A stretch of DNA of 64,000 nucleotides from Vermamoeba vermiformis. Lineage: Eukaryota; Tubulinea; Echinamoebida. The stretch lies in the NCBI GenBank assembly GCA_045837725.1, contig JBEWZL010000205.1, positions 1 through 64,000 on the forward strand. The letters run 5' to 3'. The notes under the pieces are model-generated. The model saw only the letters and a list, made by a program, of their open reading frames with translations, was not told the origin of the DNA and searched no databases. A program made the position numbers and the translations under genes. The first letter of the stretch is position 1. Each line of letters starts with the position of its first letter. Below, in pieces: positions 11,125 through 24,438 of this stretch.

Positions 11125-14100
11125 ATGAGTAAGCCAGATCTCGAGCCGTTACCAATTAATTTCTAAATTAATAATTATTCTTTAATGCAATAGGCGCAGA
11201 GGATAAATTTTTGCACCCTTTATTAACAGCAGCTGCTGAGGGTAATGTTGAAAAAGTCAAAGAGTTGTTTGAAACAGACGCCGAGCTGGATGTGAACTAC
11301 AGAGACCCTGAAAACAATTACTCGGCATTTTTAATATGTAAGTTAATAATTATTACACGATTAAAATCTTTCTAGCGAACTTTTCTGATCGGATCTCAAT
11401 TTTACGACAGCTGTGTGGAAGAGAAACTCGCTTCCAATGCTTGAATTTTTAAAGTCAAAAGGCGCTGATTTACGAGCACGAAATAAGGTAATTATATGAC
11501 AATTATCAATCTGCAATTCTTTTTCAAATTCTACGGATTCTAATTGTGGCTGGATGTAGCGTGCTTTAATTGAGAACTGATTATTTTTGACTTGATTATC
11601 TTGATTGCAGTCAATATATTAATCCTTGCGTACAGTGGGGTGAAAGCGCACTTCACTTAGCATGTTATGGCGAAGAAATGGAGATCTTCAAGTGGCTCTT
11701 AGAAATGAAAGATGAGAACGGCGAATATGTCTATTCAGTCGAGCTCAAGACTGAGGATCAGCAAAAGACGCCTATTCACTATTGCTATTACCTCCCTAAG
11801 ATTGAATTATTGCTCGCCAGGTAAAAGATCTAACTTTCAAATATTTCTAAACGTTTAATTATTATTTAAATAGTTATTCAATACCATGATGATATTTATT
11901 AATATTTTATTGCATTTAGGGGTGCAGATATCAATAGTGTGTCAGTTAAGCACGAAACTCCGTTGCAATTACGATGCGACAATGGCGTCTCTCAATTAAA
12001 CTTGGTTAGGTAAAAAATTGTACATAATGTATGATTTTACATTAATATGTCGATAATAGATCAATGATCCAACGCGGAGCAGATCCAAATATTGAAGACA
12101 TGTACGGTCACACGCCGTTATTTTCAGCTGCTAGGAATAATGCCGTCGAATGCATGAAAATTCTCGTGGAGGTAAACTAATATCATATAATATTTAATTT
12201 ATGGACTTAGGTCAAGATAACTTCAAATTCTAATACTTTTCTTGATCTGCAGGAAGGCAATGCGAATGTTTCTCATACTGATAAAAAGGGTCGTAGTGCA
12301 GTAGACGAGGCAGATAGATATCATATGAACGATGCTGCGGTCTGGTTATGGTTGGCTGGCGCATCCACAAAAAATCTTAAAAGAGCTGAAAGTACGTGTT
12401 ACTACCACTTCAATGATCGATCTAATGCTTTGTATTCTAGAATTCAACCACTGTAGTTGGATTAGACCTTACGTAATCAATTCTCCAACGGCTAGACATT
12501 CAGCCAAATCATTTGTGTAAGCAGATCTGATCCATAATATTTCTTAGAATAATGCGTATTAATTGTTATTAGGTTTGATGACAAGATGTACGTGTTTGGA
12601 GGCCGAGGATATGCTAAAGGAATAATTAACGATTTGCCGGACGCTAAAAATACAAAATTAAATATGATTACTTTGCAAGACATTATGGTTTCAGATCTGA
12701 GTACGTAAACTTTGCAAAAAATACTTGCAAAGTATTCTAATACCTATTTTAGGTCAAATGGAGACCGGCATGATCATTCCAGCTGATGAAATTTCGTTCA
12801 AAACGACAAACAAATTGAACGAAAAGCGATGCGGTGCAGCTGCAAAAATTATCGGCGAAGATATGTTGACAGTAGAGGGAATTACTCCACCGAATGCTAC
12901 AGACGATGATAATGTCGCGTGCGTGCAAGCAGTTGAGCCGTTCACTCCTGAAGACAAATATGGTTATTTTGAAATAACCGTGTTGGAGACCTGCACTGAC
13001 GGACAGTACGTAACAATCACCTATAATATTACCAAATATAGTATTTAAGAATTCTTTGCATAGATTTATCGGTGTCGGTTTGGCCGAAGGAGATTACGAT
13101 CTAACTGATATGCCGGGCTGGTACGCTGGGTAGGAATTGAATTAATTAATTATATGTATTAATACTAATATGTAATGCTATTTTTAGATCATACGGCTAT
13201 CACTCTGACGATGGTCGTGCATTCCATGCATTTTCATCGCAAGGCATTCAATGGGGTCCTCAGTAAGTTTTCTAATGATTATTTCCTAATTTAGAAATAA
13301 TATTAATTAAAATCATTTATTTCCAGGTATGGCACTAAAGGCAACATCGTTGGCTGCGGAATTAATTTTGAGACTCGCGAAGTATTTTTTACGCTCAACG
13401 GAGAATTTTTAGGTAAATACCCAATGGCTTCTATTTAAGAATATTACTAAATAAGTTCATATCCATATTAGGCGTGGCTTATAAGGCTGTTCCATTGTCG
13501 TCCTATTACCCTTCAGTCGGTGTCGGCAGCAAACCTGGCGTTAAAGTTTCGTTCAATTTTGGCGCGCAACCGTTTAAATTCAACTTTGAAGTTCGTAAGT
13601 AGCATAAAATTAAGAAAATAATAATAATAGTACCAATATGGTCATAATAACAAATTTTTATTACTAGATTTATGTCGATCATCTGATTTTAAATTTTATA
13701 TTAATTATTGTACTTAATAGGTAAGATGAAGTTCGAGGATATTTCTGTCGTCAACGAACTGCCTAACACGTTCTACTTCGATCAAATTCTGCCGGTGAAT
13801 GTACCAGCCACTATCAACGAGCGACCGGCCATTGAACTGATTCAAGTGCTTGATACGAGCTCGTTGATGCAATGTTTTAGTTTAGGTAAGGGCATTCATT
13901 CCGTACATACCCCACTTAGCAAATAGATCAAAATTTTGAAAATGGATCTGAAAAATGCGAACTCTCGACTCGATTATTATAATGTTGTGTTTGGGTATTA
14001 TCATTAATCACGTTTATTTAGTCCGCTTTACGGATGACAACACCCATGAATGGCTTCACTCCAAAACAGCGCGCATTGGCGTGTGGAGAATCGACCGACC

Positions 14101-16280
14101 TGAATCGCAGAGCAAAAAAGCAGTAAGTAGACTGGAATATTACCATAAAAGGAAATCGACTCGAAAATAACTGCAATACTAACATTATTTCCTAGCCGCA
14201 AGTGCAGTACATCCGAGACAAGGAGCGAGATCTTATTTACGTGTTGTTCTATTGCGACAAATTCATTCATTTCTACATTATCTTGGAGTCATTTGAAACC
14301 GCGAGTTCAATCTCTGGTGTCATTGATTCTGAGAAAGTAGATGCCTTGAAACTACGCATTGAAGAATTGCTCAAAGAACAAACGCCTAAATCAACGGTAC
14401 GCAGAATACAATACTCTTCATTTTTAATATGCCGTTGATATTTCCTTATTTGGTTTGAACAATAGTAACATGTGATTCGTTATTTTTAGGCTACCGTGTG
14501 GAAGTTGTTAGACAACAAATTGTTGCTCATAGTTAACAACAATTACCTGGAAATTGATATTCGTAAGTACAATTATATTGGTTATTGATTATTAAAAGCG
14601 GATTAGCATGATCATTATTATTGAAACTAATTTTCGATGTTTCAGCGTCGTTCGAATTCACTGAACGCACCACGAGTGGAATTGCACCGTTCTTAGAGTT
14701 GCCAGTGACTACGCAAGTCAACGACTATTTGATCACATTTGGTGGTTGGGACGGCAAAGAAATGAACTCTGAACTGCACTTCTTTAATACCAGTACGTAC
14801 TCATTTATTGTAAACTATCCGCATCATTAATATTATTGATGTGGTATTATTTTCTTATATTTAAGTTAATTATCTGTGTTGTGTTCGTTATGACTAATTT
14901 TTTTGTTAATAGAAACCGCTACGTGGTCCATCCCTCAAATTAATCCGACTTTAATCGTACCCCGCGCACGAAATAATTATTGTGCGGGTGTATTTGAAGA
15001 TGGAAAAGTATTGACAAAGAACTACGAACTCGTTCAAAGGTACGCAGATCTAGATCTTGTGTAGACCAGAATAGAATAACGTACTTATTTTCCTTGAATA
15101 GCACCGCTCCTGCTGTAATATATTTTGGTGGATGGAATGGTCGAGGCGCTGTTGATGATTTGGAAATCTTATTTATTGGTAAGATCCGCGGCCTTATTTT
15201 GATTTAGCTTATTAACGATCGAATAGAGGCGAAGAACGAGTCAGATCCTCTTGAATATGCGCTTAACAATAAGGATCTATCTGATTTCATCATCAAGATT
15301 GCAGACAAAGTGATTTACGCCAACAAAATCATTTTGTACTGCAGATCCTCGTATTTCCGAGAATTATTCGAAAAAGACCTGAACCAAAGCGAAATTACTC
15401 TCGATGTGCCTTACGAGTTATTCTACCCATTGGTAAGCTTGGTTAATTTATTCAGCTTGTTCATAATTTTAAAAATCGGATTCCTTGTTCAGATCCGGTA
15501 CTGGCATACAAACCAACTCGATTTGGGATTATTACATGAAGACAAGTATCGTTTGTTTGTTAAGACAAGCGATAAATATAGTCCTGAACATAGCAGAAGA
15601 CTCGCCGAAGAAATCATTTCGTCCGTAGTTTCAGCACCCTCAACAATGGCTAGCGATATGGCTAGAGCATTAGGCGAGACTGAAACTGTGCAAAAGATGC
15701 GCAATATTGAATTTTTGGTCGAAGGTACCGTGGTTGCTGCTCACAAGGTAAGAGATCGATCCGTTACACAACAGTTAACTTTGTTCTTTCATTGTCTAAC
15801 AATAATGTTATTATGACAATAGGCGATTATTTGTGCCAGATCAGAGTTTTTCAGGCGAATGTTGCTCGGTAACTTAAAGGAATCAAAAATGAACCAGATC
15901 CCGATTGAAACTGAATTAGCTTCGTTCAAAATCATTCTAGGTACGACTTAATATTAAAATTATATGTATTATATGCTAATTCTATTGTTATAGAGTATTT
16001 ATGTAAGAATGAGGTTGATTTGGACGAAATTAGCGATCTGATCGTGGATGTGCTCGTCGCCGCATCGCAATTTGGCATCACGAAGCTGAAGAACGACTTA
16101 GAGTCAGTCATATGCTTCAATTTGAACGAAGAAAACGTTCTTTCTTTGTTCACATTAGCCGATCAGCATCACGCCGTCAAGTTGCGGGATACTTGTGTTC
16201 AGTATATTAAGCAACACGCAGCAGAACTTGAAAATCAGCCTGAATACGCTAAAATACTCGAAGAGATCAATAATAGTTAA
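11125..16280 (+). CDS. Giant ankyrin-kelch-SPRY-kelch-BTB-BTB/BACK protein
   Basis: More than 20 small exons join in phase from a 4-base first exon (ATG A at 11125-11128) to the stop at 16280. Domains in order: ankyrin repeats (FLHPLLTAAAEGNVEKVKEL; ESALHLACYGEEMEIFKWLL; DPNIEDMYGHTPLFSAARNN; 11194-12390); a kelch-like blade (KMYVFGGRGYAKGIINDL, about 12580); a SPRY domain (MPGWYAGSYGYHSDDGRAFH and VGCGINFETREVFFTLNGEF, 12750-13600); more kelch blades (VNDYLITFGGWDGKEMNSEL at 14730; VIYFGGWNGRGAVDDLEI at 15118); a first BTB (DLSDFIIKIADKVIYANKII at 15280); a second BTB (EFLVEGTVVAAHKAIICARS at 15710-15850) running into a BACK-like helical tail. BTB-kelch proteins typically serve Cullin-3 ligases; SPRY and ankyrin regions would bind partners. 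That role here is inference. The split into two genes cannot be excluded, but every junction I checked keeps frame. Confidence 0.8.
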
Positions 16281-16406
16281 TTAATGTACAAAAAACAAGT
16301 TTCAATTTTCATGTTCTGGATCTGACCAAAGAATTAAAATTAAGGGCCTTGTACGCAAACTTTAATTAATTAATATTTACTACGATGCCCATATCAAGTC
16401 CATTGA

Positions 16407-18125
16407 TTAGGCAGTTGAATTCTTCATCAATCGCTCAAACAGATCTGCGTAGCAATCAGTGCAAGTCAACTGGCTCGTCATGTACCGAAGATGTTTTAAC
16501 GGCAATTTCTTCGAACAGCACTAAATATGGAAAGTCATGTGTTAGTCAGGCCTACTCGTTCATGAAAATGTGACACTCACGTGACCGCAAAAGATTTTTC
16601 CGCAGTTTCTGCAGTGGTGTCGTCGAAGTGTCACCGTGAATTCAGCTCCGCATCGCGTGCAGCTAAAATGCGTTAATTACTAAATCTGGCAATAAGGAAA
16701 ATTTTTGCAAAGCTTACTTTGGACAGTCCTTGTCAGGTACCCAAAGAGGTCGTACTGTTGGCAAGGGCGGGGGTTGATTGTTATTGTTGTTGCCGATGAT
16801 TGGCAATGTAAGAGGAGGATTATTGATAGTTTCTTCCACAAGGGTTTCAATTGGCTCTTCGTTTCTTCCAAACGCTAGATGCGACCATGGAACACCTTCC
16901 AATTCGGACAACGTCGAAGGGGAAATATGAACATCGCATATGGATAGTATTTGAAGGTTTTTCTGCTTAAATATGAACGCTGGAATAGTTTCTACGACGT
17001 TAAAATTCTCGAAGCTTAAATTGATTGACGTTAAGTTGGTCAATTTTGTTAATTCTCTGAACGCATTTCGTGAAAGAGGAAACTTCTTCTTGGTGTATTG
17101 CAAGTCGAGTACGCGCAGACTCGTCAAAGTGGATAGAGCGTTGAATTCAAGCTCGCCTTTGTTGTTACGCAGATCCGCTGGAAATTTCTCGCATTGCAGT
17201 CTAGTTAGCTTAGTACATTTCCAAATTTGGTTAAGAGCATAGCCATTGTAGTTTTCGAGATTAATTAAGTGCTGAGAGTCCAAGTTGAGCGGTTTTGGAA
17301 CGGATTTCCAATGCTTTGGAATAGGCTCCGCTGTTATCGATCGAAACTTCGGTAAAAGACTAACGGCTGCATTTAAAAGAGATTATTAGTTACTATTTAT
17401 TCAGCAGATTCGGATCTAAACTATTAATAGCCAAAATTGCTTAGGACAAGCCTCAATGTCGTAATAATATTGCTTAATATTAAGTTTAAAACTTCTTTGC
17501 ATGAATATTAAGATGTAACCAATATTTGGTCACGTTCAACTTACGCGGCAGGCCAGATGGGCTCACAATCAAATGAATTAAAGTCTTTGGCGGCAAAAGC
17601 TTTTCTAACTGTTGCCATTCATGTCTTTTGTTTAGCGGTGCTCTATTTAACGCTCTATCGCTGATAATATGAAGATCCGACAAACGTGTCAATTTTGACA
17701 GCTGCATCCGCCGATCGAGCAGGGATTTTGTGATTGATCCTGTAGACATTATATGACCAGAGTTAATAGGCTGCAATATTAACTCTGTTATAATGTTCTC
17801 GTTGAAGATGATAGGGATTCCTTCGAGTGAGCCATACGGTATAAATACGCGTTGCAATATTTTATCAAAATAAAATCTTCTATACTCCTTCGACGTAGAG
17901 GTGAGTCTAAAAAATAAATATTATTTAAAACGCACGACACAACGGCGATATCAGTTTGATCCGATCAGATGGTTATTGAAAAATCATTAATAACGTTGCT
18001 TACATTAACGTTTCATTCCAGTTTAATTTGTTAATTATTTCTTTGACCAGTTCAGTTGGTAATGCCGTGATCAGATCTTCGCCTGGCTTCGCGATCGCAG
18101 GCACGGCAAAAGCAGAAGCACTCAT
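16407..18125 (-). CDS. F-box-like / LRR protein with C-terminal FYVE zinc finger
   Basis: Five exons (18125-18004, 17906-17545, 17366-16718, 16662-16581, 16520-16407) join in frame. The N terminus has an F-box-like segment ([20 protein letters not shown]). LRR-like strands follow ([40 protein letters not shown]). A proline/asparagine linker leads to a FYVE finger split over three exons: [10 protein letters not shown], then [17 protein letters not shown], then CTDCYADLF. The WxxD, RRHHCR and paired-cysteine signatures are all present, so it should bind phosphatidylinositol 3-phosphate on endosomes using two zinc ions. The combination suggests a ubiquitin-ligase adaptor or sensor placed on endosomal membranes; that is inference. 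Start ATG gives [18 protein letters not shown]. Confidence 0.85.
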
Positions 18126-18278
18126 CTATACGTGATTATCTAATTATAACTTATAATAACAGTGCTATCCTTTTTGCGCACAAAATCCAAAGAGCTTTTC
18201 CGTTGTGCACAAGTGACAGGACCGCCTCGTCTGATCTTGCGCAATTCTTTCGAACTGATTTATTGGACTGATTAGCTG

Positions 18279-19771
18279 TTAGAACAACGCATAGAGAGCA
18301 ACAACTACAGCAGCACCAATGAACGAAGTCGCGGGTGCAGCGCTAGTTTTCTTGGAGGGCGTGTTGGAGCCAGGACTGCTTGAGCCAGCAGGGCACGTGA
18401 GAGTACCGTTGCAAGTGTAGGGCGTGGCGAGCTGTCTCTCGAAGCTCAACGAGACAGTGATCACGTTGCCCTGGCGCGAGGAGTCTGTGACATTAACAGT
18501 GACATTGGGTGCGGTGCTGCAGTCGTTGAGAGTGTAGGGCAGAGCAGGAAGAGCACTGAGATCAACGTTACAACTGTCGATATTGATGTTGGTGCACGTG
18601 GCCACGAAGGGCTTAGCAATGCACGAAGGAGTAGTGTAGAACCGACATTCAGGTACCGTGCTGGGTTGGCACGTAACAAAGGCAAAGTAGTTATTCACGA
18701 CCAAGGAAGTAGAAGCAAAGAGTCCATTGTCTTGAGTCGTGAAGTTGACCGTTCTTGTCCACGTGTTGTCTGGTTGTCGTTGCATCAACAGACCAGATCC
18801 ATATTTGGTACCTCCTCGCTTCTGCGAGTAGCCATCGTATGCAGCACCAACGAGGAAATTATCCTTATCGACAATAACACCGCTATCATAGCCAATGTAC
18901 GACATGGCAGAAAGCCCCAGATCCGCGTTAGTGAGCACTTGGTGCTTCCATTCTCCGTTCACTTTGGTGAAGGTCTCGAGAATACCTAAACCACCGGCAT
19001 AAGGAGTAACTGCGTGGCAGATGAAGACAGTGTCGACGCCATTGTGAAAGATGTACGTGGGGGCATTAGGCACGGTCAGGTTCGTCTCAAGGGACTCCGA
19101 GAAGCTCCAGTCCCCAGTGGTGCGAGTGTAGATCATGATGGTACCCGTCTCATTGACGGTGACCATGTAGTTATCGGTAGCATATATACCACCAGTGTTA
19201 TATGCAGGATAAGGAATGACGTTGCTACTGGCAGTCCAGACACCGGATTGAAGAGTGTAGGTGACGATCTGACTTGCAACTTGCGCAACAATAGTATCAT
19301 CGGAGAGCATCTTCAAGTAGTAAGTGGACCCCATTGTGTCGAAACTGGTGTTGACAATGTTGTTGGAAGCGTCCAGTTTCCAAAGGATCGTTCCGTTTCC
19401 TCTGAGCACTCCCCACCAGTTGCCGTTGGTAAAGACTTGGGACGTTCTAACATTGACCGACTCTCTTACCACTTCAGTGAAGCGGCCATTAGCGTCGACT
19501 TGCGCGATGACCGCAATGGTAGAGGAAGTGTTCGTCTGATCTTGCAACGAGAAGTAAATGACCTTATCACCGGATGCAGCGTAGGGGTCTCCGAAGATAT
19601 AGTTCCCGTAGAAAATAACGCCGTCTGCTTGTGTTGAAACATCGATGTGCTATTGCCGAAAATATTTTAAATCCAAATCCAACCGTTGAAATTGTTACTC
19701 ACCACAAGGGATGCAGCCGCCAAGGCGATAAATAAAAGAACAATGCAAATCACACTAATTTTGCGAGCCAT
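18279..19771 (-). CDS. GPI-type surface glycoprotein, unrecognised ectodomain
   Basis: Two exons. The first (19771-19703) encodes a signal peptide, MARKISVICIVLLFIALAAA. The second (19649-18279) encodes a beta-rich ectodomain with repeating short strands such as GGIYATDNYMVTVNETGTIM and YDSGVIVDKDNFLVGAAYDG, suggestive of a beta-propeller, then a Cys-containing region (CTNINIDSCNVDL, CNGTLTCPAG) and a Ser/Pro/Lys spacer ending in a hydrophobic tail (FIGAAVVVALYALF) with nothing after it. That layout is typical of a GPI-anchored protein. Several N-glycosylation sequons (NTS, NGT, NVT) are present. It resembles the surface protein at 46810 in plan. No ligand or enzyme motif is recognised. Confidence 0.8.
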
Positions 19772-20236
19772 TCACAACCTTTGTTGTTGCACTGTTGAAC
19801 AAAGAATAAATAAAAAGCGCAAAAAAAAGATCATGCCAATAAGTGCCGGCGGAATCTCCCCTGACATTTCGCCAAAGACGCGGAAGCAAGCAAGCCAAAT
19901 TACGTTCTAACTTTCTCCGCGAGAAGGAGGACGCAAGCGTCGAACAGAGGCCTATCATTCTTACCTTTCCTGACCACTAACTGAATGCATTGGTAACTTC
20001 GAATTTTTGATGCATGTGATGTCTTTATAAGTACTTATAAGTGTATCGACATGAAGTATAGTCAGTTGATTCACCAGGCGAGTTGAAGTGCTTTTTTTTT
20101 TGGTTTTGAAACCGTTTTCAAACCCAAAATTTATGTTCTGCTCTTTTTTTGTCCTAAGTTGGTGCTCTATATCACACTTTGTTGTATAATAGCTTGTATA
20201 TACTTATTTGTTCAAGAGGACTAGATCGGATACGCG
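19772..20236. promoter_or_regulatory. Divergent intergenic region with palindromes
   Basis: This 465-base stretch lies between the divergent surface-protein and MPP10 genes. It contains a perfect 16-base palindrome, ttataagtacttataa, at 20025-20040, and an imperfect one, ggttttgaaaccgttttcaa, near 20102-20121. Either could be a dimeric factor site. Poly-T tracts lie near 20091 and 20145. No gene is seen. Confidence 0.45.
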
Positions 20237-23222
20237 ATGGCAACCGCAACAGGAAAGAGATTTACGCCAGACCCAGAAAAGCAAATAGATGACGTATTAA
20301 ATGCATTTAATAAGGATATTAATGCACACCCTGAGAAATTTGTGCAAGAGGATCAAGATCTAGAAAAGAAGCTGACTAATATTACCAAAACGTTATTTGA
20401 CCTCGGTAAGTTATCCCAAATCTTCCTATGATGGTATATCATATGAATTAATTATTGGAAAGTAAATAGCAATTTTTTCTCATTTTTAACGACTAAATCC
20501 AAATCCGATCGCGATCTAAATCTGACATTTTGGCTCAGAATAAAGTCGCAATTGAATCTATTTTTTTGCAGCCTATATTAACATATTTTTTCTGCTTAGC
20601 TAAACAAAATGAACTTCCCAAGATGAAGAATCTGACAGGCCCGCTGAAAGCGCTGATCGTAGACGGTTTTGATTGCGAACAAATTTGGGAAGAACTTAAT
20701 ATGCAAAATGAACCATTATTGGACTTTATTGAGGCCAACCTCGATGCTTTGAGGGAAAATGACGACGATCTGGAATTGGATCTCGGTAACCTTCTTCCTG
20801 AGGTAAGTATTAGCTCGTTAAAAATACTATAAAATCAATATACATAATAATACTATCGCTTTAAATTTATTTGGAAATATTTAATAATTTTTTCAGATGG
20901 ATTCGGAGGATGAAGCTATGATGGATGCAGAAATGGACGGTATTGATGACAGTGAGAATATGGACGATGAAGATATGGATGGTGAATTCGATGATGACGA
21001 CGGAGAAGATGAAGATGACGATCTGCCAGACCTCGAACCTGTTGGATCGACGGGCAAAAATAACAAGAAGGACACTAAGGCCAGCAATAACAAGAGTGCA
21101 CAAAAGAAGGGCTCGGCAGTCGATGACGAGTTCTTTAAATTAGATGAGCTCGAGAAGTTTTTGGACGATGCCGATGTAAGTGCACATCCAAGGATCACGC
21201 GTGTTTGGATTAGGATTCTAACTATTAAATATAGGAACAAGGAGACAATTTCTTTGATGACGATGATGAAGATGAAGACAAGGATGAAGATGATGAAGAC
21301 GACGATGAAATGGCACGAGATCTGATGTACGGCGAGCGCGACGGATTCGGCGACTTCCAAGGAGGTAAGCGAGCATTAGTTATCACACTATTAGAAAATT
21401 CATATCAATACATACGTACCGCGGCTGCTTAATAAGGGTTGCTAACAATAAGAATAAATGAACTGACTTGTATTTTTATAGAAATGGACGACGAAGACAA
21501 AAAGCTCGAAGCTTTCTTTAAAAAGACCAAAAAGATGATTAAAAATGACGACGAGGACGAGGATGAAGACGAGGACGAGGACGAGGACGACGGAGAAGTG
21601 GATCCGGCTAAGATGAAGTACTCTGACTTCTTTGCTCCTCCCAAGTAAGTTCAGCTTCTTCTTACTCATTTAAGCGACATAAATATAATTAATCAATTTA
21701 ATCCTGGAAATAACTGGGCAAAAGCTGATAAAATTGATAAATTCGCGTACTGAGCTTTGGATTCGTTACAGGACTGGTGATGACGATGAAGATATGGAAG
21801 AAGAAGATATTGATGACGACGATGAGTTTGCATTCTTGTCTAATTATGAGAAAGAGCGTCAAAATATGAACAAGCAGATCAAGCAACTGGAGCAAGAAGT
21901 GATGGACGAAGAATCGGATGACGATGGCAACTTGAGTAAGCATTGCTATTTCGCGTCTAATATATTTACATTAACTCGTTTGTAGCCGAAGAACAACGTA
22001 AATCTCGCCACGAGATCCGACAAAAGCGACTCGAAGAAAAGATCCGAAAATTAGAAGAAGAGAACCTCGAAGGCCGAGGATGGCAATTGCTCGGTGAAAT
22101 TCAAGCCAACAAACGTCCAGTCAACAGTTTGTTAGAAGAGCCAATCGAGTTCCAACACGCGACTAAAGTTGCTCCTACAATCACCCAAGAAGTTACTACT
22201 AAAATCGAAGACCTTATTAGACAACGTATTATTGATGGTGCCTTTGACGACGTTATTAAGAGAGTCGAAAAGCCAAAGAGGTAAGCGGAAAAACAAATGA
22301 TGTAGATCGCGTCGGATGTGCTAAACTTTTGACCCTAGGGGCGATCACCGCGATACTTCTGTCGATCTTGATGCTACCAAGAGCAAGAAGGTGCGTAGTA
22401 GATATAATTATACGCATTTAGAGTCTTATCTAAGCATTACTACCAATTACAGAGTCTCAGCGAGTTGTACGAAGAAGATTACTTGAAACAGACTGCTGGC
22501 GTGGTAGAAGAGACTGAAATGACTAAAGAACACCAAGAAGTTGCGAAATTGTTCAGAAAAATATGTTTCAAGCTGGATGCGCTGGCGCACGCTCAATTCG
22601 CTCCTACAAAAGTTCGCGATGATATCGAGATCAAGAAAGTTAAGGATGTTGCTGCCATTCAAATGGAAGAAATCTTGCCTATGGCTGTTAGCGATGCTCA
22701 AAGATTGGCACCAGAGGTACGTTACTTTTTTTTGTTGCCAAACGAATCCGATCTAACCGGATCTGCCATTTTAGGAAATTTACGAAAAGGACAAGCTTAC
22801 GCTCAAGTCAGAGGCAGAGTTGGACTCAGAAGATAAGAAACGACTCCGCAGACGACGAAAGCATCACCACAAAGTGCGCGAGGAGACCAAAGAGAACGAG
22901 ATCAAGCGCAAAGAAAAATTGTCAGGCACTGCCAAAACTCAAGCCAGCGTAAAGGAAACGATGAAAACAATCAAGGAGGGCAAGGTACGGTTATTTATTA
23001 TATTACTTTGCATGATTTAACATTATTATTTAGAATATCGTTGCTGCTTCGCAAACGGATCGCACCAACTACTCGCAATCCGCACAAATGTTTTCAAAGC
23101 TTCAAAAAGAGGCCAGTCAAGACATGCAAGCCTTGAAGAAGCAAAAGATGGAGATGTACAACGCTGACATCGAGAAAAAGAAGAAAGCTGCGTCACAATC
23201 CAAGGCACTCAAGTTAATGTAA
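20237..23222 (+). CDS. MPP10: U3 snoRNP protein Mpp10
   Basis: The gene has about 11 exons. The N-terminal domain (TPDPEKQIDDVLNAFNKDIN; GFDCEQIWEELNMQNEPLL) leads to long Asp/Glu tracts (20900-21900), and then the conserved core: GWQLLGEIQANKRPVNSLLE, EEPIEFQHATKVAPTITQEV and LIRQRIIDGAFDDVIKRVEK at 22080-22280. The C-terminal part has KSLSELYEEDYLKQT, a Lys/Arg-rich region (RLRRRRKHHHKVREE) and ends KALKLM. These blocks and their order match Mpp10 of yeast and animals. Mpp10 works in the nucleolar small-subunit processome with Imp3 and Imp4 in cleavage of pre-rRNA near the 5' end of 18S. Start ATG gives MATATGKRFTPDPE. The repeated GAC/GAG codons in exon 5 form a short coding microsatellite at about 21546-21590. 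Confidence 0.95.
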
Positions 23223-23324
23223 AAAAAATAATACTCTGCGAACAATTTTGGGCTAATAAAAGCTTAATTTATTTACAAAATCGTTAATAAATATTATCTA
23301 AAAAAAGAGCAACGTTGCTAGACC

Positions 23325-24438
23325 TCAGATCTTGTTCTGGTTCAAGAACTCGCGGATGTGCTTCGCCAACTCTTGAGGCTGATCTTCTTGAACGAGCGTG
23401 TATGAGTCCTTAATATAAACCAATTTGCTATTGGGGAACAGCTTGTGGAGTTGTTCCGCATCAGCTGGCGGGAACAACTTTTCTTCTGAAGCCCAAGCAA
23501 GGAGCACTGGTTTAGTAAATGAAGGGAAAGTCTTTGCTGCTTCAAGGGTGTACCTTCATAGCATAATGTGAGCATTAAATCAAGAGAAGAAAATGCTACA
23601 GTGTTGCACGTACTTGTTATGAAGATTTTTGCAGAGGCTGACAACGTCACGCTGCACGCCGACGTTAGTTAAGAATGGCTTTGTGTAGGCTTCGACGACT
23701 TTCTCATCAATCGGCTTTTTCGCGAGCCAGCCCAGATAGGCGGGTGATTTGCGCAGAGTTGGACTGCTGAAGATCTGCTTGATGGTCCAAGTGAAGCCTG
23801 GAAGTCGAGCAGCGATTCTGAAGGTCCAAAATATACCCGGTGGAAAGTTTTTGAGGGCGTCACAAGAGACCAGCACCACTCGCGAAGGGATCTCGGGCTT
23901 TTTCGAGATCAGGATCTGAGTCAGTGCTCCCGCAGTGTCATTAGCGATGAGAGTTGGTTTTTGTTTAAGGTTCAGGCTGTTGACAAATGATCCAAGCGTC
24001 AGCGCAATAGTTTCCGGGGTCAGATCCACCTTTCCGTGTGTTGGCTAAAAATAGAAATGAGCCAACTTTTTATTGAATTACCCTTAGTACGTACAATACT
24101 ATGAGAGCCAATTGGTAATTCTACTGCGATGCACTTGTACTTGTCAGAGAAAGAAGGAATAACATTTCGCCATGTGTCTGGATCCGTCGAATTAGTCATA
24201 GATCCGTATTACTGGTACTATTATTCATTATTATAGACCTTACCTGCGTTAACAAATGCACCATTGACGAAGACCAATGGCTCGCCGTCAGCGGGACCTA
24301 CTTCGCGATAGTTGATCGGACCCTGAATTGTAATGATGAGTACTGATCTCTAGTATTTTTTTTTAATATTTTCAATAAATAACGTACGAGTTCAGATTGA
24401 AATACTTTGGAAGCGCCTAAAGCTGGATGAGTAGACAT
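23325..24438 (-). CDS. Alpha/beta-hydrolase-fold protein with aspartate at the nucleophile elbow
   Basis: About six exons give a roughly 290-residue protein starting MSTHPALGASKVFQSEL. The fold is shown by GEPLVFVNGAFVNA (oxyanion-hole strand), KYKCIAVELPIGSHS, and the elbow LIANDTAGALTQIL, where an Asp takes the place of the usual Ser. The acid-region strand is PVLLAWASEEKLFPP. Near the C terminus the normal catalytic His position reads KDSYTLVQEDQP, with no His. An Asp nucleophile is found in haloalkane dehalogenases and epoxide hydrolases. Loss of the His suggests either altered chemistry or a non-catalytic protein. No signal peptide is seen, so it is probably cytosolic. Substrate unknown. 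Confidence 0.8.

Noticed and set aside
19014-19637. 207-codon plus-strand open frame
   Set aside because: Antisense to the surface-protein exon at 18279-19649, which has a signal peptide and a hydrophobic tail; the plus frame shows no recognisable pattern.
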